From positions 29,659,792 to 29,723,791 of the forward strand of contig NC_072892.1 of the NCBI RefSeq assembly GCF_027943255.1: DNA of 64,000 nucleotides. The letters run 5' to 3'. This DNA comes from Anastrepha obliqua (Eukaryota > Arthropoda > Insecta > Diptera > Tephritidae). This document shows positions 55,190 to 64,000 of the stretch, in pieces (positions within the stretch are counted from its first letter, which is position 1; every line of letters starts with the position of its first letter). Under the pieces are notes generated by a model. That model was not told where the DNA came from. It searched no databases and worked only from the letters and a program-made list of their open reading frames with translations. Made by a program: the position numbers and the translations under genes.

Positions 55190-55408
55190 CAAGGTGGCGC
55201 AAAATTAATCAACCAATTTTGTTTTTGAATAATTTTTAACTAAATAAAAAAAATTTGAGGGATGGAAATCTTTACTTTCACCTTTACGCAGTCCTTTGCT
55301 TGTCTGTTTGTACTATACTGCAGCTGTTTAGGTAATAAGTGTCAAATATTATTGACGTACGACGCTATTTACAAAAATTATAAATCTTCCAATAGAGTGA
55401 TGCAGTTC
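55190..55408 (+). mobile_element. MITE (CAAGGTGGCGC family), right end eroded
   Basis: Begins CAAGGTGGCGCAAAATTAATCA after a TA (55188-55189), with the shared body GGAAATCTTTACTTTCACCTTTACG and CTGTTTGTACTATACTGCAGC. The right inverted end is degenerate (AGAGTGATGCAGTTC). Compare 46045-46267 and 9054-9316. Confidence 0.75.
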
Positions 55409-55495
55409 AAAAAAATTCTATCTATAAAGATTCTTAAACACATTTCTCTTGGCACGAAAGTATTGCGAAATTTAACTTCATTAGTTCATTTAAAG

Positions 55496-55590
55496 GGTCT
55501 TTCAAAAGTGACGCTTAGATTTCAGTACTGAACAATTCCTAGACGGTTCCTTTTTTATGTCATCTTTGACACTTTTCAAGTAGACTGATG
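55496..55590 (+). mobile_element. Terminal fragment of the deleted Tc1-type family
   Basis: GGTCTTTCAAAAGTGACGCTTAGATTTCAGTACTG is followed by CAATTCCTAGACGGTTCC and TTATGTCATCTTTGACA: the outer end and leader as in 16132-17123 (right end) and 49135. The similarity ends before the coding part. Confidence 0.65.
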
Positions 55591-55619
55591 ATGATTTTGC
55601 AAGATGGAAATTATATAGC

Positions 55620-56054
55620 TCCATTTCGACATGTGCTATTTCGAAAACCCTTTGGCCCCAGTACAATATGCGGAGGATTCAGAAAGTCCTTTGGACTCCA
55701 CACCATTCAATTTCCAAGCTCGTAGCAGTGTTTACTGGTCATTGGATGATCGGCACACACGCAGAAAAGCTAGGGTTACCACTTAATCCGCGTTGCAGAA
55801 GCTGTGGGGACCTTTCAGAGAAGGAAAATGTTGAGCACTTTCTCTGTAAATGTCCGGGCTTGGCAGCTAGACGATTAAGGCCACCGGGTGCTCCTTTCTT
55901 TCGACAGCCTTAATTCCATCAGCCTTCTTCATTACATGAACAGCTCTGACTGACTGTAGATATCTTCCTGTTGGAGGTCTCATCAAAATGGCGCTTTAGT
56001 GCTATTTGGGGAGTGCCAGAGCGGAACTTTAACCATTTCACTTACCTACCTAGT
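55620..56054 (+). pseudogene. Non-LTR retrotransposon C-terminus (family of 18170-19130)
   Basis: The frame 55668-55913 reads FTGHWMIGTHAEKLGLPLN, CRSCGDLSEKENVEHFLCKC, then PGLAARRLR. Nearly the same tail, in the same order, is at 18780-18990, so the two are copies of one family. A 5'-truncated retrotransposon is inserted in its 3' flank at 56070. Confidence 0.8.
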
Positions 56055-56069
56055 TCGGAATTAAGTAGT

Positions 56070-57038
56070 TGTTGTTGTTTTAGCAGCAATACAAGCCCTG
56101 TCAGTGTAGTGTATATTACCGGTCGTCTTCGTCTAACTCATCTAAAGGTAAGCCCAGGGCACATGCAATTTCGACAGGTTGGGTCCAGAGGGAGAGGGGT
56201 ATTAGATGAGTGGCTTTAGAGGAGCATGTGAAAAAGAAGAGCATGAAAAAGGTCGTACGGGGTGCCTTCACATGCAGGGCATATGTTTAGTATGTCGGGG
56301 TCAATTCTGGATAAGTAGGAGTTTAACCTGCTACATTATCCAGGACGTAATTGTGCCAGTGCTACGCGAGCCTCACGGGAAAACTGGATCTCTTCATCTG
56401 CTGTAGGTGGTGGTTAGACTCCGATTACGGCATTCGGTGATCGGGACCTTAAGAAGGTGGTTATGGTTTTCCGATGAATGTAGTTTATTGTATGTCTAAG
56501 CACAATCCGGTCCAGTAGATGTCTGTTCGTTTTGTCCTGGATTGTGGACGTGTCTCCTAATGTGCCTGGGAGGCGGCTCTGGCTCAAGCAGGTGTCTGCA
56601 AGGGTGAAACCTGCGGTAGCACCCAAGCAGCAACTGTTTGCGGAGTAGTTTATTGTGCTCCTTTACTGGGAGCATCTGTGCCTCGTTGTGTAGGTGTTGA
56701 AGAGGGGACATCAGGAGGCAACCCGTTGCTGTCCGAATAGCAGTATTGGCAAATATGGAGCTTTATCTACGGCGTGTCACGAGTTCCAGGCGACCAGACA
56801 GACAAATTGCCTTAAATGTCGCCAACAACATTGCTTTGTCTTTGCTCTAAGTACTGCCGGTTAGCAATTTGAAGATTTTGTTGCGGTTTTGGTCTTTAGT
56901 AGATATTCGGTTGTGTGCGCAGAGAAGAGAGCAAACTGTCAAAGGTTACACCCAAAATTTTGGGATTGTTAACAGTCGAAATTGGTGTGTCATCGCCTTT
57001 TACCTTGAGTTGCAGTTTGACCTCCTTTGTCCAGGTGG
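56070..57038 (-). mobile_element. 5'-truncated copy of the ribozyme/2A retrotransposon family, 15-bp duplication
   Basis: TCGGAATTAAGTAGT occurs at 56055-56069 and 57039-57053. On the minus strand the fragment matches the 3' quarter of 35320-39268: MSPLQHLHNEAQMLP, NKLLRKQLLLGCYRRFHPCRH and LLEPEPPPRH, ending in the same AACAACAAC tail. Frameshifts and substitutions make it older than the main copy. The 5' part (ribozyme, 2A, endonuclease, most of RT) is absent, as expected from incomplete reverse transcription. Confidence 0.9.
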
Positions 57039-57079
57039 TCGGAATTAAGTAGTCCACATATGTATATGGTTATAGCGAC

Positions 57080-57250
57080 TGACCGCCGAAGCCGAATACG
57101 TTGGTGCATGATTACCATTCAGAATTTGGAGAACGTAGATTCAAACCTCCGTGAAACACCAAAATGAAGAAGGAAAAGTGTTTTTCTAATAGCGGTCACA
57201 CCTCGGCAGGCAATGGCAAACCTCCGCGTGTATTTCTGCCATGATCTTTA
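57080..57250 (+). repeat. tRNA-derived SINE, 3' truncated
   Basis: GACCGCCGAAGCCGAATACG (A-box region), a damaged B box GTAGATTCAAACCTCC, then GTGAAACACCAAAATGAAG, CGGCAGGCAATGGCAAACCTC and TATTTCTGCCATGAT. The tail past this point is missing. Confidence 0.75.
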
Positions 57251-57259
57251 ATTTGATCT

Positions 57260-58480
57260 TCTACAATTATGAATTTAGACCCCGAAATAATAGATATAAT
57301 ACGATATGGTATTTGCTTTTCTTGAAAAAAAAAACTTGAAAACATTTCCCAGTATTCAAATATAAACGGGTTCTTTCACTCCAAGAATAAACTTCGTCTA
57401 AGTCGGATTGCAATAAAACTAAATCTTCAACATTCGATATGGCGGAGTAAATATTAAGATCATCAGTGTAAAGAAGAAATTTCGAAAAGTGAAAACACGA
57501 ACTTATATTATTAATAAAATTTGTAAAGAGAAGTCGGCCGAGAATACCACCTTGCGGGTTTCCAGACGATACTTGGAAAAAGACGGAAGTTGTGTTTTCC
57601 AGTGAAACTGAGCAGGTCCTACTATGTAGATATACAGGGTGGGCCATATAGCGTTTTTTTTGAGAATGGTAAAACAAATGACATGTCAAATGTGTTCATA
57701 ATTTACTTAAAGGTTTGACATTTACGAAATGGGACGCTATACGCTTGAACAAAATTGGGAAATATTGAAAACCTATTTCCAAAGTGGGGAGTCTTCTTCT
57801 TCTTCCGCGCTTACAATAAATGGCGAGCGGTACCGTGACATGCTCAACGAGTTTTTGTTTCCAAATTGAAGAGGATGACATGGACGACATTTGGTTTCAA
57901 CAGGACGGTGCAACTTGTGACACTGCCAAAGTTACACTCGAACTTTTGGCTACCGTTTTTGAATTCCGATATCAATTGGCCGCCTCGGAGCTGTGATTTA
58001 AGCCCGTTGGACTATTTTTTGTGGGGAGCCGTTAAGGACAAATGCTATGCGAACCATCCAGAGACGATTGATGTTTAAAACACGAAATCGAAGTTGCCAT
58101 TCATGAAATTGGAGCCCAAACAATCGAAAATGTGCTTAAAAATTGGGTTGATCGAATGGCCTACTGTAAAGCCAGTCGTGGCAGTCATTTGAACGATATT
58201 ATTTTTCATTCGAAAATGACAATGTGCAATCTTAAAAATAAAAAAAAATGTTTTTACATGGCCCACCCTATATATGATGATATCCAAGACAGAAAGGTGA
58301 AATTGAATCGGCAATTAGCTAATTTTCTTAGTAATATTTTATGAAAGACTCTATCAAAAGCCTTCGCAGAGTCACTGAAGATATCAGCTACTCGATAGCT
58401 GGCCTTAGATATGTGCAAGTGTCAATAGCCAAACATAACATTGATGTGTTGGCCATCTCTAATTTGAATGTTCTTATGCT
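57260..58480 (-). pseudogene. Reverse transcriptase relic interrupted by a Tc1-type element
   Basis: Minus strand, 5' part (58480-58273): DSAKAFDRVFHKILLRKLAN (RT motif A), then FTFLSWISS. After the insertion (57634-57260): YLHSRTCSVSLENTTSVFF, SSGNPQGGILGRLLFTNFINN, FLLYTDDLNIYSAIS (catalytic block, A of YADD replaced by T). Reading continues across the insertion site. I/Jockey-group RT; ends before the C-terminal domain. Confidence 0.8.
57635..58270 (+). mobile_element. TA-flanked Tc1-type element, internally deleted (636 bp)
   Basis: Left CAGGGTGGGCCATA; right, in reverse complement, (T)AGGGTGGGCCATG. TA flanks at 57633-57634 and 58271-58272. The N-terminus MGRYTLEQNWEILKTYFQSGE is joined after an internal loss to INGERYRDMLNEFLF, then DDIWFQQDGATCDTAKVTLE (second aspartate), NWPPRSCDLSPLDYFLWGAV (third), KDKCYANHPETID and RGSHLNDIIFHS near the end. 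The region with the first aspartate is gone, so it is non-autonomous. Confidence 0.9.
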
Positions 58481-61180
58481 GCGCACTTTTCCGATATCTT
58501 AGTGAGGGTCTAAAAACCAACTTATTTTTGTAGAATAAGATGGCATATTTACAAGGAGTATATCATCGTCAAGAGACCGACATTTGCTTTTTGAAAATAT
58601 CCATTATTGGCGTAAATAAGAATGGACCTGTAACTTATGCGAGAGCTTTTGAATCGGTGCGTCTGCTATGGAGAAAGATTTTTTTTTAATTTTACACCTA
58701 ACAACATCAAAAAAGCTAAACGTCTAAGAAGTTAAAAACGGCAACTATAAGTTAGTTGTATACTTGGCCCCGGGAGAGAACCAGCATTTGTAGTTATCGT
58801 AGAGAAGATTCTGTGTTTTTTTGTTTTTTTGTTTTTCAAAACACGGCATCTAATTGGCTGCAGCACTTACATATATTTACAGGACATAAAGGCTGTCGGT
58901 TGTTACACCCGAAGTAATTGTAGTGACACTTAATTTAATGAAATCCTCAGATGACTGGTGATCGGATGTTGTTGTTGCTCATCAAAGGACCTAGCAAATG
59001 ACATATAAGCACCATGGCTTACTCGATATATCAAACTGCATTACTGCTGTTTGAGTAAATGCGAGCAAAAATTACTCACACACGCACAAATGGCCACCTA
59101 TAATTTGATACACAAATACATAGTGTGTAGGTATACATACATACATACACATATAAACAAAGCCTTAAACAAAAAAACAGGTTCCAGCAGCAGTGAAACA
59201 AGTGCATGCAAATTATATGCGTAGGCCGCCCGTATTGCGCTGTTGCTCTGCCCGCCTGCACTTGCACTGAAGTCTTTGCCACATCACTGGAAGTTCGGGG
59301 GCCTATAAGGTTAGGCAGCAAGTGGACAGGGCTCAACGTTACAGTTAAAATTTATCATGCATCAAACGATAAGGCCTACGATTTGGAAACGCGGACGTGC
59401 CGATGGCGCGACTGATGCTGATCATGATGATGGTTACTCATAGATAATGCAACGCAATGCACGGCCACCACTGACTGCTGCAGCACTGACCACCGCTGGA
59501 GCACAGAAACGCGCGAATTGAGAGAGTTTGAATAATAAAAACTTGAAATACATTCACGAAATACGTGTACGCATATGCGTGTGTAGGTGTGCATATCTGC
59601 ATGCGAGCTTGCATTGTTTTTGTGTTTTTTTTTTGTAATTCCTACTGGTGTAGTCGTATCATAGAATTTGTTGCTGTGCTCTTTTGTTTGGGTGGCGAAT
59701 TTTGCACAGCGTCATTGCTGCTGCATTTGGCCGCGGCTTGAATGCAACACAAAAAGTGCATTTGCATAGCACTTCAGGCAAAGTGTAGGTCGGTAGCCGG
59801 TTGAATCGATAGGCTGACGGGGGTTGAAGGTTTTGCCCAAACCATGCAGTAGGCGGAGCATTTTTGTATTTTTTGCCACGTTTTTCAAACGCAAGCGCAC
59901 ATTTTTAATGCAAGTCACTTACACACATGCACATGCGCTCCAGCCCATCGAGTAGATTTTGTTGCTGCATGCATTGTCCGTACACATCTGCGTGTATCCG
60001 TGCGTATGAGTTTACGTGTGTTCGCTAAAAGTCCAACGAATGGCGAAAAAAGGAAAAACGGCCGATGCATTTTGCCACATTTCCTGCGATTCATCTCCAT
60101 ATCTCTCCATTGTCGTGCTAACCATCCCAGAGCGGACTAATGTACTGCATCGAAATGGCTTTTCAAAAGCGGGTTAGCAGTTGCCACTGAAAGTCGCGAC
60201 TTACTACTTTGCTAGCGCACCACTCCCCACCTCACAATAGGGAGCCTCTTGCAGCTCATAAAGCTGTTGCACCCAAAAACCAGCAACCAGCAGCCCACAA
60301 CGCGCAACAAACACTAGCGGATGCCGCCCGTCGCAATGCGCATTTGTTGCATGCAATAAAATGCGACTCCCATAGGAAGAGCGCATACACGCACATATAT
60401 TATATGTAGTTGTATACTTGGGTAGTACATATGTATATGTGAACATAAACATGCCGTGGAAAAAATGCCGTAAATGACAGCACAAAAAGTTACGGCGTTA
60501 GGCGCGGGAAATATACTTTTCTAATGTCACTGGAGTATAAAAAAGCCTATGGCAGAGGTGAAGATAGGGACCAATGTACATGGCTGCAGTGGTTGAGATG
60601 TATGTGTGCTTGAAAGTGCACGCGTATCCATGTTCCAAAAAATTGCCACTGCTGTATTTGCATCATTTACGTAGATGCAAATGTATGTGTGCCTATATAA
60701 AGAACGCTTAGGCGTTGTTAGTTGTTGGTAAATACTTTTCCTTTTGTAATCCCATCCACATTTTTATATAGAAAGTTTTCCAAAAGCCAATACTTAAAGG
60801 AAGGGAAGAAATATTCGGAAATATATTAAAAGTTATACAAATAAAAGAAGCATAAAAAACAAACTTTCGTTGCAAGTATAGGTTTTTAAAGAACTAAACT
60901 TCATAAAATAAATTTAAATGAAATATCGGCCATTTTGAAGAATCAAAGGGAACCCAAGCACTGCCGCGACACCGGCGAATAGTGAAATAATCGACCCTGA
61001 AATTGTAGATCAATTCATACGTAAATTTAATGTAAACATTTTTGATTAATTTGTGTGAATGACATCACAGTAAGTGAAAAAAGACAAACCCGAAAATAGT
61101 TGAGTGGGAGATTTTATTTCTCTTAAGGTTTATATGGCATTACCAAAGAGCGAAGAAAGAAAAACTTAGACGGTTATTCT
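58481..61180. other. Unique-looking non-coding DNA
   Basis: No transposon motif. From about 59040 to 60730 the composition is balanced, with CATA/CACA microsatellites (59128-59152) and GCA/TGC-rich runs, resembling 29.3-32 kb. None of the several 60-93 codon open frames has a motif. A TATA-type promoter candidate is at 60693. Confidence 0.45.
60693..60726 (+). promoter_or_regulatory. Possible TATA-box promoter
   Basis: CTATATAAAG at 60693-60702 in a GC-balanced context, with TTAGTTG about 25 bp downstream at the expected start position. The following 450 bp are AT-rich with no visible ATG-initiated frame of note. Could drive a host transcript or be chance. Confidence 0.25.
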
Positions 61181-61182
61181 TA

Positions 61183-61530
61183 GCATTCTTTTTTTTTTTT
61201 TTTTGTTCCTTGTTCACTCCTCTCAGGAGCGCTATGCCTCGATAAGACTCTTCCATCGTACACGGTTCTGTTCTGTTGTTTTTGCATGAGATGTCCGCGT
61301 CTGCTAGTTCGCGCAGCATCGACCTTCTCCAAATGTTTTTTGGTCGACCGCGACCTCTGCTCCCTTGCGGGTTTCAGTCCAGTGCCATTCTCGTGTTGCT
61401 ATGTGGTGGTTTTCGCAATGTGTGACCTATCCATCGCCACTTTCTGCATTTGATTTGTTTAAGCATGGATTCCTCGTTTCTTAATCTCCACAGTGCCTTC
61501 TTACTGATGGGGTTATTTCTGGTGTTATCC
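61183..61530 (-). pseudogene. Non-LTR (RTE-like) C-terminal relic with poly(A) end
   Basis: Minus strand: IKCRKWRWIGHTLRKPPHS, then TRMALD and NPQGSRGRGRPKNIWRRSM, LRELADADIS, ending RVRWKSLIEA. This is the C-terminal region after RT in elements of the RTE-like group. The 3' end is a run of 18 A on the minus strand (T at 61189-61205). 5' truncated. Confidence 0.75.
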
Positions 61531-61985
61531 TAATAGAAACTTTTATATTTTTTTAATTTTACTTTGGAAGCTTGGTGAAAAAAAGCGATGAGAGTTAGAG
61601 CGGCAAAATTTGTGGCTGATGATGTAGATTTTTATCTACTTTCATGGGATATCAAATACTTTATTAGTATTTCAACTTCGTTTTTTTAATTATTCGCAAA
61701 ATCAGGGTCATTTACTCCATTCCACGCCGCTACATAAAATTTTATGAAGGATGACAAATATCTGGATCCCCATTTTTAATAAACTTAGCAATTTTTTTAG
61801 GTTTCTCGATTATTCATCTTGTTTTGCCCAACATAAGCATATTGTAAAAGTCGTACCTCAGCCTGCGATTTAGCATTAGGAGGGCATTCAAGGATACCAT
61901 TCCACCACTTCAGAATTTTTAGCTTACGAAAATCGATTTCAAAGTCAGTATAGTGGCTAAAAATCAGAGGTAAAAATCAAAATTT
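61531..61985. other. No gene recognised
   Basis: AT-rich; nothing readable. The last 60 bp run into the leader of the mariner relic. Confidence 0.45.
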
Positions 61986-61989
61986 TCAA

Positions 61990-62995
61990 TATCTGCTCTT
62001 CTTTGCTCTTCATCGAGGTCAAAAACTTGCCGAGGCAGCGGGACACTTGCGACGATTTGAGAAGGGGTCATAGGCGAGTCTATAGCACGGAAATGGTTTG
62101 CGGAAGGCCTTCTGAATTCAATGAATCACGTCTCAAATCACTTTTGAAGGCAAACCGGCACCTAACTAGTCGAGAATTGACGGAAAAAACGAAGTGTGAT
62201 CATAAAACAATTTTCAATAACTTTGATTCAAGGGAATTTAGCGAAAAATTGGGAGCCTGGGTGTCTCACGAGCTTAACGAAAAAAACAAAAACAGTCACC
62301 TTCAAATTGCTTCTCAGCATCTCGACTGCCATCGAGCAACACGCGGTCATAAACAGCGCTTTTTTACGGAATCCTCACGGGAAATGAGAAATGGTGCCTA
62401 TACATCAATATGAAGCAAAGAAAGAAATGGGTGGCTCCAGGGTGGCTACGCCAAAGCCGAGAGTCAAGCGGAATCTTCATCCAAAGAAGATCACGATATG
62501 TGGTTGGTGGGACTGCAAGGGCATGGTGCACTGAGAAATGCTCGAAAAGAATGCCTCGGTCAACAAGGAGCTCTACACTGCTCATCTACATCGCGTGAAT
62601 GAAGCTATTCGACTGATAAGTCCTAATAAACATGGTCAACCCATACTCCTTCACTACAACGCCAGACACCATGTTGCACATCTCGTCAAAGCCTTACTCC
62701 AAGAACTCAAATGAGAGAGCCTTCAGTATCCGCCGTATTCACCGACCGATTATCATCTCTTCCGCTCCCTGTCAAACCATATGAAGGGCGTTACCTTCGA
62801 TAACAAAGAGGTCCGGAAAAACTGGCTCAACAACTTCCTTGACACCAGACCAGCCGAATTTTGGCGAAACGGCATCAACAAATTGTCGAGAGGTGGGAGG
62901 AGGTGAATATATATTTGATTAACTTTGTGATATAATTATTGTTTTTTGTTTAAATAAAAGCCTTCGGTGGAAACGCTACGAACTTATTCCCCTAC
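61990..62995 (+). pseudogene. mariner pseudogene (second copy of the catalytically dead family)
   Basis: Readable in order: FIEVKNLP..., SRELTEKTKCDHKTIFNNFD, FSEKLGAWVSHELNEKNKNS, HLQIASQHLDCHRATRGHKQ, RFFTESSRE then KKWVAPG, INTQLYTAHLHRVNEAIRL region, LLHYNARHHVAHLVKA, and PPYSPTDYHLFRSLSNHMKG, VTFDNKEVRKNWLNNFLDTR, PAEFWRNGINK. It shares with 43103-44240 the D-to-Y change and the loss of the four codons with the third aspartate. Right end in reverse complement: GTAGGGGAATAAGTTCGTAG. The left end is eroded. Confidence 0.85.
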
Positions 62996-63049
62996 CTAAT
63001 ATTCCTACAGCATTTTACATTAATTGAAACGGTTCAATAATATCGAAAG

Positions 63050-64000
63050 GGAAAAATTGCAGCTCTTCGAAAATTAATCATAGAGTTGCAAAATACTGGA
63101 TTATCCTAGGGTGATATTTGAAACGTTTCGGAAACGATGGCTTTTAGTTCTTTAAAATATTTTTCTGAGCATAAAACGGATTGATAGGATGATCGTTAGA
63201 TTATTAAAACAGGATACCAAGAAGAGTGCTGCTGACATCCATTGAGAAGTTTTTGTGCACATTGTAAAAGCAATAATGAAAAGGGCAGTTGCGCTTCGAT
63301 TGGCCGCAGCTAGGCTTCACGGTCAGCTGGCACGGCAGAAGCCCTTGGTAATAGCATCGCAACGACAACGGCGGTTGAGTTTCTATATATTTCTATAAAG
63401 GAGTAGGATAATTCAAATGTAATGCCGCGGAAGAGAATTTACCGGTGATGTGGTAATTTCAATAAAGCAATGATCCGAAGCGGCCGCCGTAGCCGAATGG
63501 GTTGGTGCGTGAATACCATTCGAAATTCACAGTGAGATAACGTTGGTTCGAATCTCGGTAAAACACCAAAATTAAGAAAAAAATTGTTTAATAGCGGTCG
63601 CCACTCAGCAAATCTCAGAGTGTTTTTCTGCTATGAAAATATTGCCGTTCGGAGTCGGCTTGAAACTGTAGGTCCCTCCATTTGTGGAACAACATCAAGA
63701 CGCACACCACAAATAGGAGAAGGAGCTCGGCCAAACACCCAAAAAGGGTGTAAGCGCCAATTACATATATATATATATATATAATGCACACTCCTCGTGT
63801 TGCAAAAAAGTTCTTCGAAGATTCACTGTTCTGGATTGGGCATCGTCGGGTACCAACTTAAAACCAATACAACATCTTTGGAACGACTTAAAAATGCATT
63901 CAGTGCGCAGAATATCACAAATTTTGATCAGTTATTTGAAAAGGCCAGGACAGTATTGGAATCTACTCCTTTTGAACGTTGGGGAAGTTTAATAATGTCA
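63050..64000 (+). pseudogene. Tc1-family transposase relic, split by a SINE and cut by the window end
   Basis: Before the SINE: SAADIH.EVFVHIVKAIMK, ALRLAAARLHGQLARQKPL (N-terminal domain). After it: HTPRVAKKFFEDSLFWIGH (second-aspartate block, D lost), then LKPIQHLWNDLKMH (third-aspartate region) and FDQLFEKARTVLESTPFERW. The order is that of a Tc1 transposase. The central part with the first aspartate is not legible. The gene may end just beyond 64000. Confidence 0.7.
63481..63784 (+). repeat. tRNA-derived SINE, near full length (best copy)
   Basis: Head CGGCCGCCGTAGCCGAATGG with A box TAGCCGAATGGG (63490-63501) and B box GGTTCGAATCT (63545-63555), 44 bp apart as in a tRNA promoter. The body includes CACTCAGCAAATCTC, CCGTTCGGAGTCGGCTTG, GTGGAACAACATCAAGACGC and GGAGCTCGGCCAAACACCC; then GGGTGTAAGCGCCAA and an AT tail (63762-63784). 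About 300 bp. Transcribed by RNA polymerase III if typical. It lies in a Tc1 relic. Confidence 0.85.

Noticed and set aside
63490..63555. Genuine tRNA gene
   Set aside because: A and B boxes are present, but no cloverleaf with acceptor stem can be drawn and the same head is dispersed with a SINE body.

Overview
The window looks like heterochromatin-like or intergenic DNA of an insect, most probably a higher (brachyceran) fly. It is AT-rich, full of CATA/TATG microsatellites, and packed with the transposon families common in flies: mariner, other Tc1-type elements, piggyBac, RTE, and Jockey/I/LOA-type non-LTR elements. A tephritid fruit fly would fit, but this is inference. I found no bacterial operon, CRISPR array, rRNA or canonical tRNA gene. 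Almost every long open frame is a transposon relic; only two short segments (about 10.05 and 32.06 kb, both +) look like host coding exons.

Layout. 0-9 kb: a mariner end, a foldback-like repeat, Jockey-type RT relics, three more Tc1/mariner relics, MITEs and the first copies of a tRNA-derived SINE. 9-22 kb: a candidate host first exon with a possible promoter, a transposase pseudogene, RNase H/non-LTR relics, and a Tc1-type deletion derivative holding a dated RTE insertion. 22-27 kb: a 430-bp ATAAC array joined to a 128-bp tandem array with a 375-bp three-monomer higher-order unit, then two copies of a repeat with a variable minisatellite. 27-29 kb: a Tc1-type relic split by an RTE relic. 29.3-32.7 kb: mostly unique, promoter-like DNA with one candidate exon. 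32.7-41.4 kb: non-LTR relics, a mariner relic, a nearly intact 3.95-kb non-LTR retrotransposon, and a TIR-bounded mariner. 43-58.5 kb: mariner, RNase H and Tc1 relics; a triple nest (Tc1 derivative containing piggyBac containing RTE); a second fragment of the 3.95-kb family; and a Tc1 element inside an RT gene. 58.5-61.2 kb: unique DNA. 61-64 kb: RTE, mariner and Tc1 relics and an almost full-length SINE.

The most notable object is the minus-strand retrotransposon at 35320-39268. Its ends are set by a 12-bp target-site duplication lying in codons of an older RTE element. Its first 66 nucleotides fold on paper into the nested double pseudoknot of HDV-like self-cleaving ribozymes, with the first nucleotide exactly at the duplication boundary. 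The reading frame that opens inside this ribozyme has no ATG, soon encodes a 2A-like ribosome-skipping motif (GVESNPGP), then two PHD-like zinc fingers, an APE endonuclease, a reverse transcriptase with YADD, and a C-terminal zinc knuckle. The coding region is broken only by one apparent extra base in a five-T run. Ribozyme plus 2A at the 5' end is known from trypanosome L1Tc; this would be an insect element of another clade using the same design.

All assignments come from reading the sequence and remembered family motifs; no database search was run.
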